A program made the position numbers and the translations under genes. A DNA stretch of 64,000 bases from Aquificota bacterium (lineage in GTDB: Bacteria > Thermosulfidibacterota > Thermosulfidibacteria > Thermosulfidibacterales > B14-G1). The notes under the pieces were generated by a model. It searched no databases and was not told the origin of the DNA. It worked only from the letters and a program-made list of their open reading frames with translations. Location of the stretch: NCBI GenBank assembly GCA_015486015.1, contig WFSL01000002.1:1-64000 (forward strand). The letters run 5' to 3'. Below are positions 1 to 6,429 of this stretch, one piece after another; positions within the stretch are counted from its first letter, which is position 1; every line of letters starts with the position of its first letter.

Positions 1-160
1 TTTCTATTACTTCTCCCCTTGAAAGGGCATCCTTAATTTCGTCAACTGATATCTTTCTCTGATATAATCGCAACAGGGCATGTTTCTTGAAAGCGAGTCT
101 CTCCTCCCGGGCGAGTTTCTTCAGTAATCTAAACAACTCTTCTTGGTGGCTACTGGGCAC
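1..160 (-). CDS. DUF4258-like protein, N-terminal part (runs off window)
   Basis: Open frame from a GTG at 160 to the window edge, 53 codons visible, with an in-frame stop directly upstream of the GTG. The visible part reads as a basic helix followed by LLRLYQRKISVDEIKDAL, which resembles the start of DUF4258 proteins (H/L-x-RxxxRxIsxdEVkeAl, then a GEVIE-type strand). DUF4258 proteins are small and often paired with antitoxin-like partners; the function is not established. It is the first of many TA-like genes in this region. The C-terminal half is outside the window, so the family call is tentative. Confidence 0.5.
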   Translation of the reverse strand, partial: MPSSHQEELFRLLKKLAREERLAFKKHALLRLYQRKISVDEIKDALSRGEVIE

Positions 161-182
161 TTAACTAACCCCATCTACCTTT

Positions 183-306
183 TCTATTTGGTTAGTATGT
201 TGGGCGAGAAACGCGGGAAAGGGCAAGAGGCGAAGGGCGAAGGGCGGGAAAAGCGGGAAAAGCGAGAAACGCGAGAAACGTGGAAAAGGCGCGAAGGGCG
301 AGAAAT
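183..306. repeat. 9-bp-period degenerate repeat (GCGRGAAAM type)
   Basis: Roughly a dozen degenerate units of a 9-mer related to GCGAGAAAC or GCGGGAAAA lie head to tail. Units of the same type recur at about 2715-2740, 4285-4300, 5038-5056 and 13400-13450, usually next to the second 9-mer family (GTCTRTYTG). It is non-coding and lies between two minus-strand genes. Confidence 0.8.
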
Positions 307-312
307 GCATAA

Positions 313-678
313 TTAACGACTCCTTTTTAGGGCCTTGATTAGATTTGCTATCATCCTGCTCAGATGCTCCACCCTTCCGCTTAATTTTTGATATTCAATA
401 TCACTTAAGTAGCCAACTCTGTTGGCGATATACAGCTGAGTCCTCAATTCACTGGTGGGACCTTTGGCGATGTACAGGAACCTTATAAGTTCGGCTACGG
501 TCTCCCTTTCTTTCCCTTCGGCTATGTTCGATGCTATGGTAACAGCAGACCTTCTAATCTGGTCCCGCAGCCCAAAATCCGAGGCTATACCACCTTCTGA
601 TGTGAGTTTATAGATATCGATGGCCAATGAAGTGGATTCTTGCCAGTAGTCCAGGTCCTGGAATTTTGTAATTTTCAT
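313..678 (-). CDS. Four-helix-bundle protein, 23S rRNA intervening-sequence (IVP) family
   Basis: 121 aa, the normal family length. It carries the conserved core of the S23/IVP family (TIGR02436): the helix-1 motif FQDLDYWQES, LRDQIRRSAVTIASNIAEG (consensus QirraavSipaNIAEG) and FLYIAKGPTSELRTQLYIA. The family was first seen as ORFs in 23S rRNA intervening sequences and forms homopentameric helical bundles; the molecular role is unknown. It lies 3 nt downstream of the PIN gene (start 678, PIN stop 682), in the same orientation, so it may be co-transcribed with that toxin-antitoxin pair. A second paralogue sits at 6480-6860. Confidence 0.85.
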   Translation of the reverse strand: MKITKFQDLDYWQESTSLAIDIYKLTSEGGIASDFGLRDQIRRSAVTIASNIAEGKERETVAELIRFLYIAKGPTSELRTQLYIANRVGYLSDIEYQKLSGRVEHLSRMIANLIKALKRSR

Positions 679-681
679 TAT

Positions 682-1086
682 CTATCCGCCAAACTCTCCG
701 GCATCAACTGTGAGGCTGGGAAAGGTTTGAAGGAGCTTTTTGTCGAAGGTGACCACCCGGGTTTCTCCCAGTTCAGCCGCCGCTATGAGAAGAGTGTCAT
801 AAGCAGAATGATTGTATTGTACAGCCAGTTCCAGCGCTCGCTCCCAAAGCTGCTCGGTTGGAATCACCCGATCTATCAATCCCTCAGCATCCTGTAAAAC
901 CTCCAGCCCCAAGTCCAGGGAAAGGCCTTTTATGCTAACCCACCTCCAAACCACATTGACCAGCTCAGCCCGGAGAGAATCGGGAACCTCGATGAGATCG
1001 GCTGATGCAAGGGCTTCTGAAGCCGGATCCCGAAACCCCTCAACTCCCATGAGGGCATAGGCAAAGACCATGGTGTCTATTATCAT
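682..1086 (-). CDS. PIN-domain toxin (VapC/FitB type)
   Basis: 134 aa, typical of VapC. PIN acidic residues visible: the N-terminal Asp in MIIDTMVFAYAL, Glu40 in LRAELVNVVW, Asp98 in SAYDTLLIAAAE, and Asp114 in VVTFDKKLL. Mg-dependent ribonuclease by family. It follows the ribbon-helix-helix antitoxin by 6 nt (1093 to 1086), the usual antitoxin-first order, and is the only toxin near the window start that appears intact with an intact partner. The exact RNA target cannot be read from the sequence. Confidence 0.85.
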   Translation of the reverse strand: MIIDTMVFAYALMGVEGFRDPASEALASADLIEVPDSLRAELVNVVWRWVSIKGLSLDLGLEVLQDAEGLIDRVIPTEQLWERALELAVQYNHSAYDTLLIAAAELGETRVVTFDKKLLQTFPSLTVDAGEFGG

Positions 1087-1092
1087 CTCAAA

Positions 1093-1317
1093 CTAGGGAC
1101 GCCCCTCTTCCTTCCAGCCACTGATCTCTTCGGGACCCACAGAGGGCAGCTTCTCCCAGCGCTCCCGGGCCCTGGCCAGTATCTGGGACCGACTGGCGTA
1201 ACGGACCTTCAGAAGCTCCCGAAGCTCCTGCTCCATGGAGTAGCCCCTGCTCCGGGCGACCTCCTTTATGCGCTTCACCAGATCATCTGGAATGTTTCTT
1301 ATGGTGATGGTGGCCAT
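1093..1317 (-). CDS. FitA/VapB-like ribbon-helix-helix antitoxin
   Basis: 74 aa. The N-terminal MATITIRNIPDDLVKRIKE is a classic RHH strand-helix (FitA-like: atitIRnlpddlvrrLk) that binds operator DNA. The C-terminal half, ending WKEEGRP, would be the toxin-neutralising tail. A strong Shine-Dalgarno (GGGAGGG) precedes the ATG. Its promoter and a 12-bp palindrome lie just upstream (1334-1373), consistent with autorepression by the antitoxin-toxin complex. Confidence 0.85.
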   Translation of the reverse strand: MATITIRNIPDDLVKRIKEVARSRGYSMEQELRELLKVRYASRSQILARARERWEKLPSVGPEEISGWKEEGRP

Positions 1318-1333
1318 GAATCCCTCCCAAGGT

Positions 1334-1373
1334 TATTTGCAAATATGCTAGCACCGTGCATGCGCAATGTCAA
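1334..1373 (-). promoter_or_regulatory. Promoter and candidate operator of the FitAB-type module
   Basis: Reading the minus strand: -35 TTGACA (1373-1368), 17-nt spacer, -10 TAGCAT (1350-1345). A perfect 12-bp palindrome, TATTTGCAAATA, occupies 1334-1345 and abuts the -10 box, a good position for RHH antitoxin binding. Start codon at 1317. Confidence 0.6.
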
Positions 1374-1374
1374 A

Positions 1375-1476
1375 TGTTTGGTCTATCTGGTCTGTTTAGT
1401 CTATTTCGTTGGTTTGGTTTGTCGCGTTCATCGAGTTTATTGCGTTTTTAGCGTTATTCGCGTTAATAGGATTCAT
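1375..1476. repeat. 9-bp-period repeats (GTCTRTYTG and GCGTTWATW types)
   Basis: A block of GTCTATCTG-like units runs into a block with GCGTTCATC, GCGTTTTTA, GCGTTATTC and GCGTTAATA, again nine bases apart. A similar GCGTTAATT block is at about 13349-13370. No gene. Confidence 0.7.
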
Positions 1477-1488
1477 AGTGCCATCGGG

Positions 1489-1608
1489 TTAGTTGGTATA
1501 GAAATATTTACGTAACTCCGAAATGGGTATAAACCTACTCGCCTGCCTGAGAATAGCTTTTAATGTCCCTTTATATCCCTTACCTGACAGCCGCCTCAGT
1601 TTGCTCAC
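1489..1608 (-). pseudogene. hicA: hicA toxin with in-frame internal deletion
   Basis: A 39-codon frame from GTG at 1608 to TAA at 1489. It starts with the HicA N-terminus (SKLRRLSGK; family consensus sklPrlsgke) and jumps directly to the HicA C-terminal motif (KGTLKAILRQA). Normal HicA is about 60-80 aa; the missing centre contains the dsRBD-like strands and the catalytic His. It overlaps the end of hicB by 29 nt in another frame, as intact hicBA operons often do. The deletion keeps frame, so the product is a short HicA tail rather than a nonsense peptide. It is almost certainly inactive as a nuclease. Confidence 0.7.
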
Positions 1609-1831
1609 ACTCAGGCTCAACCTCTAAGGTAACCACCAGAGTCGGATTATCTGCCAATCCCCACTGAGACAGATCCTCACCTTCTAAGTGGAGTTTCACA
1701 GCTTCTTTCAAGTTCTCGATGGTCTCGTCCAGGGTCTCCCCCTGGGTCACCACGGCGACTTCCATGCACTCGGCCACAAAACCCCTTTCCCCCGGGTAAA
1801 CCAAAGCATTTATGATCTTTCTAAGTTTCAC
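1580..1831 (-). CDS. hicB: HicB-family antitoxin
   Basis: 83 aa. A HicB_lk/UPF0150-type fold is visible: strand INALVYPGERGFVAEC, then EVAVVTQGETLDETIENLKEAV, the hallmark GeTleEAleNlkEAi, and a C-terminal strand. It has no separate DNA-binding domain. It is preceded by an AGGAG ribosome site. The partner hicA overlaps its 3' end but has lost its centre, so this antitoxin has no functional cognate toxin here. Confidence 0.85.
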   Translation of the reverse strand: MKLRKIINALVYPGERGFVAECMEVAVVTQGETLDETIENLKEAVKLHLEGEDLSQWGLADNPTLVVTLEVEPECEQTEAAVR

Positions 1832-1852
1832 TCCTCACCTCCATGATTTGTT

Positions 1853-1962
1853 TTGTTGCGTCCATCTGGTCTGTCTAGGCGAGTCTAGCTCTGGGGTCAG
1901 GTCTTGAATTTGGTAATCTTTCTGGTTCATCTGGTTCATTTGGTCTGTTTAGTGTGGAAGTA
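1853..1962. repeat. Mixed 9-bp repeats with REP-type motif
   Basis: GTCTRTYTG-like units flank the motif GGGGTCAGGTCTTGAATT (about 1893-1910). A degenerate copy of that motif is at 3489-3510. Words of this type are often found near RAYT (REP-associated Y1 transposase) genes, though no RAYT gene is in the window. No gene. Confidence 0.55.
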
Positions 1963-1994
1963 TTTCATAGATATCCACCTCTAAGTGCAAAAGC

Positions 1995-2254
1995 CTATCT
2001 TCTGTAAATCTCTTTCCTGTGACCTATCCTCAAAACAACTATCTCATCATTCTCAATATCAAAGACAACCCTATAGTCACCTATCCTAAACCTGTAACCT
2101 CCCAATTTAGGATCAATGAGTTTCCTAGCGTATTTCAAAGGATCATCCTTATAGCGAAGCAATGTTTTCCCTATCCTATCCTATCCCTAATCGCTGGATC
2201 CAGTTTTTCCAAATCCTTAACTGCCCTAAGAGTATAAACTAGCCTGAATTTCAC
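1995..2254 (-). pseudogene. RelE/ParE-type toxin, frameshifted at a (CCTAT)3 repeat
   Basis: The frame starts with GTG at 2254, overlapping the antitoxin stop (GTGA). It encodes a ParE/RelE N-terminus (FRLVYTLRAVKDLEKLDPA) up to IRDRIG, then hits a stop caused by three tandem CCTAT units at 2170-2184. Removing one 5-bp unit restores an uninterrupted 84-aa toxin with the typical C-terminus (YRFRIGDYRVVFDIEND, then VLRIGHRKEIYRR). The rest of the gene carries no other defect, so the change is recent, reversible (slippage) or a sequencing or assembly error. Confidence 0.8.
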
Positions 2255-2454
2255 TTATCAAAGACTTCCTCATGGGTCTTTACAAGTCCAGCCCTATAAT
2301 CAGCCCTTGCTTCCCTTATACTCTCAATATACTCAGGGGCTGTTGCAGCAAGAGGATCCTCTATAAATTCCTCTCTTTCCCTCTTGCCCATTTTCTTTAC
2401 GGCCTCGATAATATCTTCTGGCCTTATTTCAACCTTTATTCCACCAATGGGCAT
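2251..2454 (-). CDS. Antitoxin of the RelE/ParE module
   Basis: 67 aa, acidic and basic mixed, mostly helical, ending with SIREARADYRAGLVKTHEEVF. The tail R-x-D-Y-x-x-G-x-V-x-T-x-E-E-V-F is a common signature of RelB-like antitoxins next to ParE/RelE toxins. Translation is coupled to the toxin through a GTGA overlap at 2251-2254. It appears intact while its toxin is out of frame. Confidence 0.7.
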   Translation of the reverse strand: MPIGGIKVEIRPEDIIEAVKKMGKREREEFIEDPLAATAPEYIESIREARADYRAGLVKTHEEVFDK

Positions 2455-2777
2455 CTCTACCTCCCCTCTTACCTTAGTCTTCCTGGAGTTTCAGGACATT
2501 CACCTTTATTGTCTCTTGAGAAAGGGTCTGTCTGGTTTATTTGGTCTATCTGGTCTATTTAGTCTGTTTGGCCTATCTTGTCCGTTTAGTCTACTTAGTC
2601 TGTTTGGTGCGGAGGTATTTCTGGGTGTTTATGGTGTCAGGTCTCAACATTTGACATGTTTAGTCTATCTGGTCTATTTAGTCTGTTTAGTCTGTCTGGT
2701 CTATCTGGGCGGTATGGGCGGGAAAAGCGAGAAAAGCGAGACAGGCATAACACATTTACTCCCAGACCGATAAACCA
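2455..2777. repeat. 323-bp gene-free stretch of 9-bp-period and REP-like repeats
   Basis: No credible gene. From about 2520 to 2615 and again 2659-2715, units related to GTCTATTTG follow each other every 9 bases. Translated, they give the artificial Gly-Leu-Phe/Ser periodicity seen in the plus-strand frames here. A REP-like hairpin (2633-2658) splits the array, and GCGRGAAAA-type units close it (2713-2740). Confidence 0.75.
2633..2658. repeat. REP-like 26-bp hairpin repeat, copy 1
   Basis: Starts GGTGTCAGGTCTCAAC and ends TTTGACATG; the arms TGTCA and TGACA are inverted repeats with a 12-nt loop. Identical copies are at 4991-5016 and 12515-12540, and a partial one near 15964. Confidence 0.75.
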
Positions 2778-2920
2778 TTACCGTCCACCCCTGGCGTATC
2801 ACCGGTACGTTCTCCCTATTCCCTCTTCCAGACTCACCTTGGGCTGCCAGCCAAGTTCTTTAATCCTGCCCACATCCAGGAGCTTCCTGGGTGTGCCATC
2901 GGGCTTAATACCAGAAAGTT
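2778..2920 (-). pseudogene. fcl: GDP-L-fucose synthase, C-terminal fragment
   Basis: The minus-strand frame reads [20 protein letters not shown] then [15 protein letters not shown], the C-terminal signature of GDP-4-keto-6-deoxymannose epimerase/reductase (fcl/wcaG). A TGA at 2801-2799 replaces the Trp expected in the final helix. Nothing upstream remains: similarity stops where the 70-bp repeat at 2930-3000 begins. It points to a former GDP-fucose pathway, consistent with manC still present at 16.5 kb. Confidence 0.75.
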
Positions 2921-2929
2921 GGCAACTCT

Positions 2930-3000
2930 CCTCTGTCCATAGCAGCCGGCTTTACCAGGCGGGGGTAGGGGAAGTTCGCTCAAGATAGGGCAGCACATGG
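2930..3000. repeat. About 70-bp dispersed repeat, copy 1
   Basis: Runs from CTCTGTCCAT through GCAGCCGGCTTTACCAGG and GGGGAAGTTCGCTCAAGA to GGGCAGCACATGG. Closely similar copies in the same orientation are at 14560-14634 and 15674-15745. It abuts the fcl fragment on its left and a truncated toxin on its right. Confidence 0.8.
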
Positions 3001-3056
3001 CAAACCTCAAATTGCAAACTGGAATCCCAAGGACAGCAACTGAACATTTCAATACA

Positions 3057-3206
3057 CTTCTTCTTGTGACTATGCAGCGTTGGATGAAAGGAGTCCTCAG
3101 CGAGCTGCTGAAGGGTATGCTCGACTCTCGCCCGCAATTCCGGCTGGCGGCGAACGGCCCGTTTGAACGCTCGCACAAAGGCTGCGCTCCAGACGAGGGT
3201 CCTCAC
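3057..3206 (-). pseudogene. RelE/YafQ-like toxin, truncated after about 50 residues
   Basis: Starts with GTG at 3206, overlapping the antitoxin TGA. It reads VRTLVWSAAFVRAFKRAVRR then TLQQLAEDSFHPTLHSHK, a typical N-terminal two-thirds of a RelE/mRNA-interferase toxin. After the HSHK motif (family: HxHkLkG) the frame runs into unrelated sequence and ends at 2952 inside the 70-bp repeat. The C-terminal strands with the catalytic residues are gone. Confidence 0.75.
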
Positions 3207-3427
3207 CCCGCCAGCTCTTCCATGAGATCGGCTACCGTGCCTCGCCGAACCTCGCCACACTGGTAGGCGTTGCGCGCCTCCGCAATGTCTGCCGCCAACT
3301 GTGCTCGCCGCTGCTCTACTAATCGCTTGCGAACGATTTCGACCAACAGTTCCTGATCATCCGGCGGCAACGCCTCGACCGTTTCGATTACCTCCTGGAA
3401 GCGGGATGACACCATTTTCTCACTCAT
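3203..3427 (-). CDS. Antitoxin of truncated RelE module
   Basis: 74 aa from the ATG at 3427, chosen because GGGGTGA sits 6 nt upstream; an in-frame start at 3457 is also possible. The sequence (VIETVEALPPDDQELLVEIV, then EQRRAQLAADIAEARNAY, GTVADLMEEL) is that of small helical antitoxins paired with RelE/YafQ-type toxins. The region is more GC-rich than its neighbours, suggesting separate acquisition. Its toxin is truncated. Confidence 0.7.
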   Translation of the reverse strand: MSEKMVSSRFQEVIETVEALPPDDQELLVEIVRKRLVEQRRAQLAADIAEARNAYQCGEVRRGTVADLMEELAG

Positions 3428-3562
3428 AACTTTCACCCCAACATTTCCCCTTAGCATGATGCCATCTGGCCCGCAAATCGCAACCTTTGGGGTCTACCAT
3501 TGAATTTGGCAATTTTTGAGCGACAAAGTAGCGAGAAAAGCATGGTTAACAATTTCGATTAA

Positions 3563-3772
3563 TTATTCTTTTACTTTCTTCCCTTTCTGTCCCTTTATCC
3601 CGGCCACAATATCCTCAACAGAAGTGCCTTTAAATAGCTCCTTTTTCTCTTCCACATAATTTCCCTTGCCCGCATTGTAGAGAAGAATAAATTTAGTGGC
3701 CCCAGAATACCCCAACTCCTTGACTAAGACTTTCCACCCTTTACTCCTCACCTCAGCTAAGGAAAGACCCAC
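3563..3772 (-). CDS. Small helical protein, candidate antitoxin or partner of PIN protein
   Basis: 69 aa. It begins SLAEVRSKGWKVLVKELGYSG (pattern: sLaEvrskG-eaLvreLGpvGa) and has a basic C-terminus. Short proteins of this pattern are found next to PIN proteins, but I know of no characterised member. It starts 1 nt after the PIN gene stop, so the two are co-transcribed and probably coupled. The toxin-first order is unusual. The antitoxin role is inferred from position only. Confidence 0.5.
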   Translation of the reverse strand: MGLSLAEVRSKGWKVLVKELGYSGATKFILLYNAGKGNYVEEKKELFKGTSVEDIVAGIKGQKGKKVKE

Positions 3773-3773
3773 T

Positions 3774-4217
3774 TTACTTTACCTCCTGTGCTATAAACTC
3801 TCTTAAGCTCTTTATAGGAACACGAACCTTATCCTTCACACTTCTGTAGACTCTAACTATGTCATCATCACAAGCAATAAAACAATCAACACCCGCCTTT
3901 TCTGCCACTGCTATGTGCAACGCATCAATAGCAGCGAAACCCAATTTCTCCAGGGTAATCGCGCGCTTTGCCGATGTCTCATCAACTTCCACGAATTCAC
4001 TCGCCAAGTGGAAGTACGAGCTAACTCGATCCCTTCTTTCGATATCAGGATCCTTGCTATTTTCATAAACCAGAACATCAGAGACTACAAGCTTATAGAT
4101 GCCTGCCTCAATTCTCTCAAGGAGGTAAATAAACATGTTAGTTTCAAGGGCAATCCTCTCTTGTCCCTGATAATCAAAAGGTCTCTTATAAACACACAAA
4201 TCAAGGTAGATTCGCAT
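3774..4217 (-). CDS. PIN-domain protein
   Basis: 147 aa from the ATG at 4217, preferred over 4232 because a GGAGAATGAGG ribosome site fits it. It starts MRIYLDLCVYKRPFDYQ, a PIN subgroup with Asp in strand 1 followed by C/V-x-x-RPFD. A second acidic site is in VSDVLVYENSKDPD, a third in AIDALHIAVAEKAGVD and the last in FIACDDDIVR. Predicted Mg-dependent RNase. It pairs with the 69-aa protein downstream rather than with a recognised VapB. Confidence 0.8.
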   Translation of the reverse strand: MRIYLDLCVYKRPFDYQGQERIALETNMFIYLLERIEAGIYKLVVSDVLVYENSKDPDIERRDRVSSYFHLASEFVEVDETSAKRAITLEKLGFAAIDALHIAVAEKAGVDCFIACDDDIVRVYRSVKDKVRVPIKSLREFIAQEVK

Positions 4218-4242
4218 AACCTCATTCTCCATCCTTGGTGTA

Positions 4243-4325
4243 CAAGTCTGTTTGGTCCTTCTGGTCTATCTGGTCGACAAGATAGCGAGAAAGGCGAGTT
4301 AGTGCGTTTATGGCGTTTGCGCATT
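4243..4325. repeat. 9-bp-period repeats upstream of PIN gene
   Basis: GTCTGTTTG/GTCCTTCTG/GTCTATCTG units followed by GCGAGAAAG and GCGTTTATG units. They fill the space between the PIN gene and mazF. Confidence 0.7.
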
Positions 4326-4328
4326 TTT

Positions 4329-4664
4329 TCAGGCTATGAGCTGGTTCAAGCCCTCAACCGTTCTTTTCAGTACCTCTGGAGGGACTCTCCCCAAAAGCCC
4401 GCCGATTCTCTCCACGGAAAGGGTCCTGACCTGGCTTATCTTCACCCAGGAAGGTTTGGAAAGACCCACATCCTTTAGCTCCAGTGTCAATGGATAGCCG
4501 GCCTTCTGGGGCCTGCTGGTTATGGCCATGGCGATGACCGTACCGGAACGCTCGTTAAAAACATCATGGCTTATTATCACCACGGGTCTGGTTCCTCCCT
4601 GCTCGCGGCCCCTTACAGGATTAAGGTCTGCCCACCGGATCTCGCCCCTCAATATTCGGGCCAC
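4329..4664 (-). CDS. mazF: MazF-family mRNA interferase
   Basis: 111 aa, full length. The SH3-like PemK/MazF fold is recognisable: RGEIRWADLNPVRGREQGGT, RPVVIISHDVFN, the TVIAMAITSRPQKAGYPLTL strand pair, and SWVKISQVRTLS. The conserved Arg (loop 1) and Thr/Ser of the RNA cleavage site are present. Starts with GTG and overlaps the antitoxin gene by 16 nt. An intact toxin-antitoxin pair. Confidence 0.92.
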   Translation of the reverse strand: MARILRGEIRWADLNPVRGREQGGTRPVVIISHDVFNERSGTVIAMAITSRPQKAGYPLTLELKDVGLSKPSWVKISQVRTLSVERIGGLLGRVPPEVLKRTVEGLNQLIA

Positions 4665-4891
4665 CCATCAACCTCCATGGAGATTCCTTCCTCTGCCAGG
4701 GCCTTCTCAAAGTCCGGGTCCAGCTTGGCACACTCCTTGGCCAGCCTCTCCATCCTTATCCTTTCCAGCTTCTCCCTTACCGCTTCCCTTATCAAGCCGC
4801 TTCTACTGGGGAAAACCTTCTTCTTTACCAGAAGATCCAGCTCTTTAAAGAGGTCCTCGTCCATTGTTATGGCCAACTTCACCGCACCCAT
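4649..4891 (-). CDS. Ribbon-helix-helix antitoxin of MazF
   Basis: 80 aa from the ATG at 4891 (AGGAGAG ribosome site); GTG 4897 is an alternative. It reads KLAITMDEDLFKELDLLVKK, then SRSGLIREAVREKLERI, the CopG/ribbon-helix-helix type frequently coupled to MazF. The acidic C-terminus (GISMEVDGWPEY) should bind the toxin dimer. Promoter at 4922-4950. Confidence 0.85.
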   Translation of the reverse strand: MGAVKLAITMDEDLFKELDLLVKKKVFPSRSGLIREAVREKLERIRMERLAKECAKLDPDFEKALAEEGISMEVDGWPEY

Positions 4892-4921
4892 TAACACTCT
4901 CTCCTATCTTTGGTAATACTA

Positions 4922-4950
4922 AAAATATGACTTATTCATCCCACTGTCAA
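4922..4950 (-). promoter_or_regulatory. Promoter of the mazEF-type module
   Basis: Minus strand: -35 TTGACA (4950-4945), 17-nt spacer, -10 TATTTT (4927-4922). This gives a 5' leader of about 25 nt carrying the AGGAGAG site. Confidence 0.6.
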
Positions 4951-4984
4951 TCCGGGCATGTTTGGATAGCAGGAGAGTGTAGGC

Positions 4985-5060
4985 GCTCATGGTGTCAGGT
5001 CTCAACATTTGACATGTCTGGTCTACCTGGCCGACATGAGCGAGAAAGGCGAGACAGGTG
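4985..5060. repeat. REP-like hairpin repeat copy 2 with 9-bp repeats
   Basis: The 26-bp hairpin repeat at 4991-5016 is followed by GTCTACCTG and GCGAGAAAG units. Together with copy 3 (12515-12540) the identity extends to 38 bp, from GCTCAT on the left to TCTGGT on the right. Confidence 0.75.
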
Positions 5061-5065
5061 AAAGC

Positions 5066-5223
5066 AGTTCATCGGATTTCTCCCTGTGGCATTGGACTGA
5101 AACCACATCATATCCCAAGGACCTGAGGTAACAAACGATGCTCCGGCCAGCACTTTCATAGATCAAAGACTTCATTTGCTTTTCGCTATTGGGAGAACCT
5201 CTTCTATCGAAAGGGCCTCAACT
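5066..5223 (-). pseudogene. Remnant of a DUF433-DUF5615-type antitoxin/PIN-like pair
   Basis: Directly after the rfbB stop, 17 codons (VEALSIEEVLPIAKSK, then TGA) look like the end of a small antitoxin. They overlap (ATGA) a frame starting at ATG 5175 that reads SLIYESAGRSIVCYLRSLGY then DVVSVQ. This matches the N-terminus of DUF5615 PIN-like proteins (ESVGRsVv.yLRslGyDVv.V). It breaks off after about 37 residues at the repeat block. Both genes are truncated at opposite ends. Confidence 0.5.
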
Positions 5224-5224
5224 T

Positions 5225-6418
5225 CTACCTGGAAGCATAAATCCTTTGGTAATACTCCAGATACTCCCCTGTGATCACGCTCTCAACCCAATCCTGGTTT
5301 TTCAGATACCATTCCACTGTCTGCCGGAGGCCCTCTTCGAAACTTACCTTCGGTTCCCAGCCCAGCTCTTCCTTGATCTTCGTGCAATCGAGGGCGTAGC
5401 GGAAGTCGTGGGCTGCACCGCGGGGGTCCTTGATGAATTGGATCTCAGGGTTAAAGGATTCAAGGTTAGGGATTAAGGGGGAAGCGCGAAGCTTCTCTTT
5501 GAGGATGTCACAGATGAGATGGACGACTTCGATGTTCTTTTTCTCGCAGCCGCCGCCGATGTTGTAGACCTCCCCGACTCGGCCCTTTCGGAGGACCAGG
5601 TCGATGGCCCGGCAGTTGTCCTCTACATAAAGCCAATCGCGGATATTCTCGCCTTTGCCATATATGGGAAGGGGCTTTCCATGGAGGGCGTTTCGGATCA
5701 TGAGTGGAATGAGCTTTTCCGGGAACTGATAAGGCCCGTAGTTGTTGGAACTTCTCGTGATGATCACCGGGACGCCGTAGGCTTTATAGTAAGTCCGGCA
5801 GAGGAGGTCAGCGGCAGCCTTGCTTGCTGCGTAGGGGCTATTCGGCTGCAAGGGGCTCTCCTCGGTGAACTCGCCGGTCTCGCCGAGAGAGCCGTAGACC
5901 TCATCCGTGCTTATCTGAAGGAAGGTCTTGGGTCTTTGGTCTTGGGTGTTAGAATCCAGCCAATGGGTGCGGGCTGCCTCAAGGAGTACCTGCACCCCTT
6001 TGATATTTGTCTCGATGAATGGGCTTGGATCGAGGATGCTCCGATCGACATGGGATTCGGCCGCGAAGTTTACGACTATGTTAGGGATTAGGAGAGATTC
6101 AGGATTAAGGATTAAAGGGTTGGAAGAGAAATAAGCGCCGGAGAAGATGGAGTCGATGAGTTTTCTGTCGCAGATGTCGCCTTTTACGAAATAATACCTG
6201 GGGGTTAAGTCTTGGAGATTAGGTCTTAGGTTCTGGGTGTTAGGTCTTAGATTGTGGGAGGTGCCATATTTGGCTTCCACATCGGCAAGGTTGGCAAGGT
6301 TCCCCGCATAGGTGAGCTTGTCGAGGTTTATCACAATCCAATCCGGGTGTTCGCTCAACACATAACGGATGAAATTGGAACCGATAAAGCCACAGCCGCC
6401 GGTTACTAGTAATATCAT
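5225..6418 (-). CDS. rfbB: dTDP-glucose 4,6-dehydratase
   Basis: 397 aa, against about 330-360 for the family. The Rossmann NAD motif GGCGFIGSNFIRY is at residues 7-19; NFAAESHVDRSI, the active-site ISTDEVYG and YAASKAAADLL (catalytic Tyr-x3-Lys) are intact, as are RSSNNYGPYQFPEKLIP and DWLYVEDNCRAI. The extra length is four insertions at loops, each made of repeat-like DNA: about 6190-6260, 6085-6130, 5925-5965 and 5455-5490. They encode Asn/Leu/Pro/Gln-rich stretches such as NLRPNTQNLRPNLQDLTP. No Shine-Dalgarno is visible before the ATG; the upstream DNA is repeat sequence. Last gene of the dTDP-rhamnose set. Confidence 0.95.
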   Translation of the reverse strand: MILLVTGGCGFIGSNFIRYVLSEHPDWIVINLDKLTYAGNLANLADVEAKYGTSHNLRPNTQNLRPNLQDLTPRYYFVKGDICDRKLIDSIFSGAYFSSNPLILNPESLLIPNIVVNFAAESHVDRSILDPSPFIETNIKGVQVLLEAARTHWLDSNTQDQRPKTFLQISTDEVYGSLGETGEFTEESPLQPNSPYAASKAAADLLCRTYYKAYGVPVIITRSSNNYGPYQFPEKLIPLMIRNALHGKPLPIYGKGENIRDWLYVEDNCRAIDLVLRKGRVGEVYNIGGGCEKKNIEVVHLICDILKEKLRASPLIPNLESFNPEIQFIKDPRGAAHDFRYALDCTKIKEELGWEPKVSFEEGLRQTVEWYLKNQDWVESVITGEYLEYYQRIYASR

Positions 6419-6429
6419 TTTCGGGTTAG

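Noticed and set aside
183-2740. Tandem repeats considered as a CRISPR array
   Set aside because: Units are 9 bp, degenerate and contiguous, without spacers, and no cas gene is present.
2384-2773. Plus-strand frame coding a Gly-Leu-Phe/Ser repeat protein
   Set aside because: Translation of the 9-bp-period DNA repeat; no start signal, and the same repeat occurs in other frames elsewhere.
5519-6091. 190-codon plus-strand frame opposite rfbB
   Set aside because: Antisense shadow: no ribosome site, composition follows the rfbB codons, no recognisable motif.
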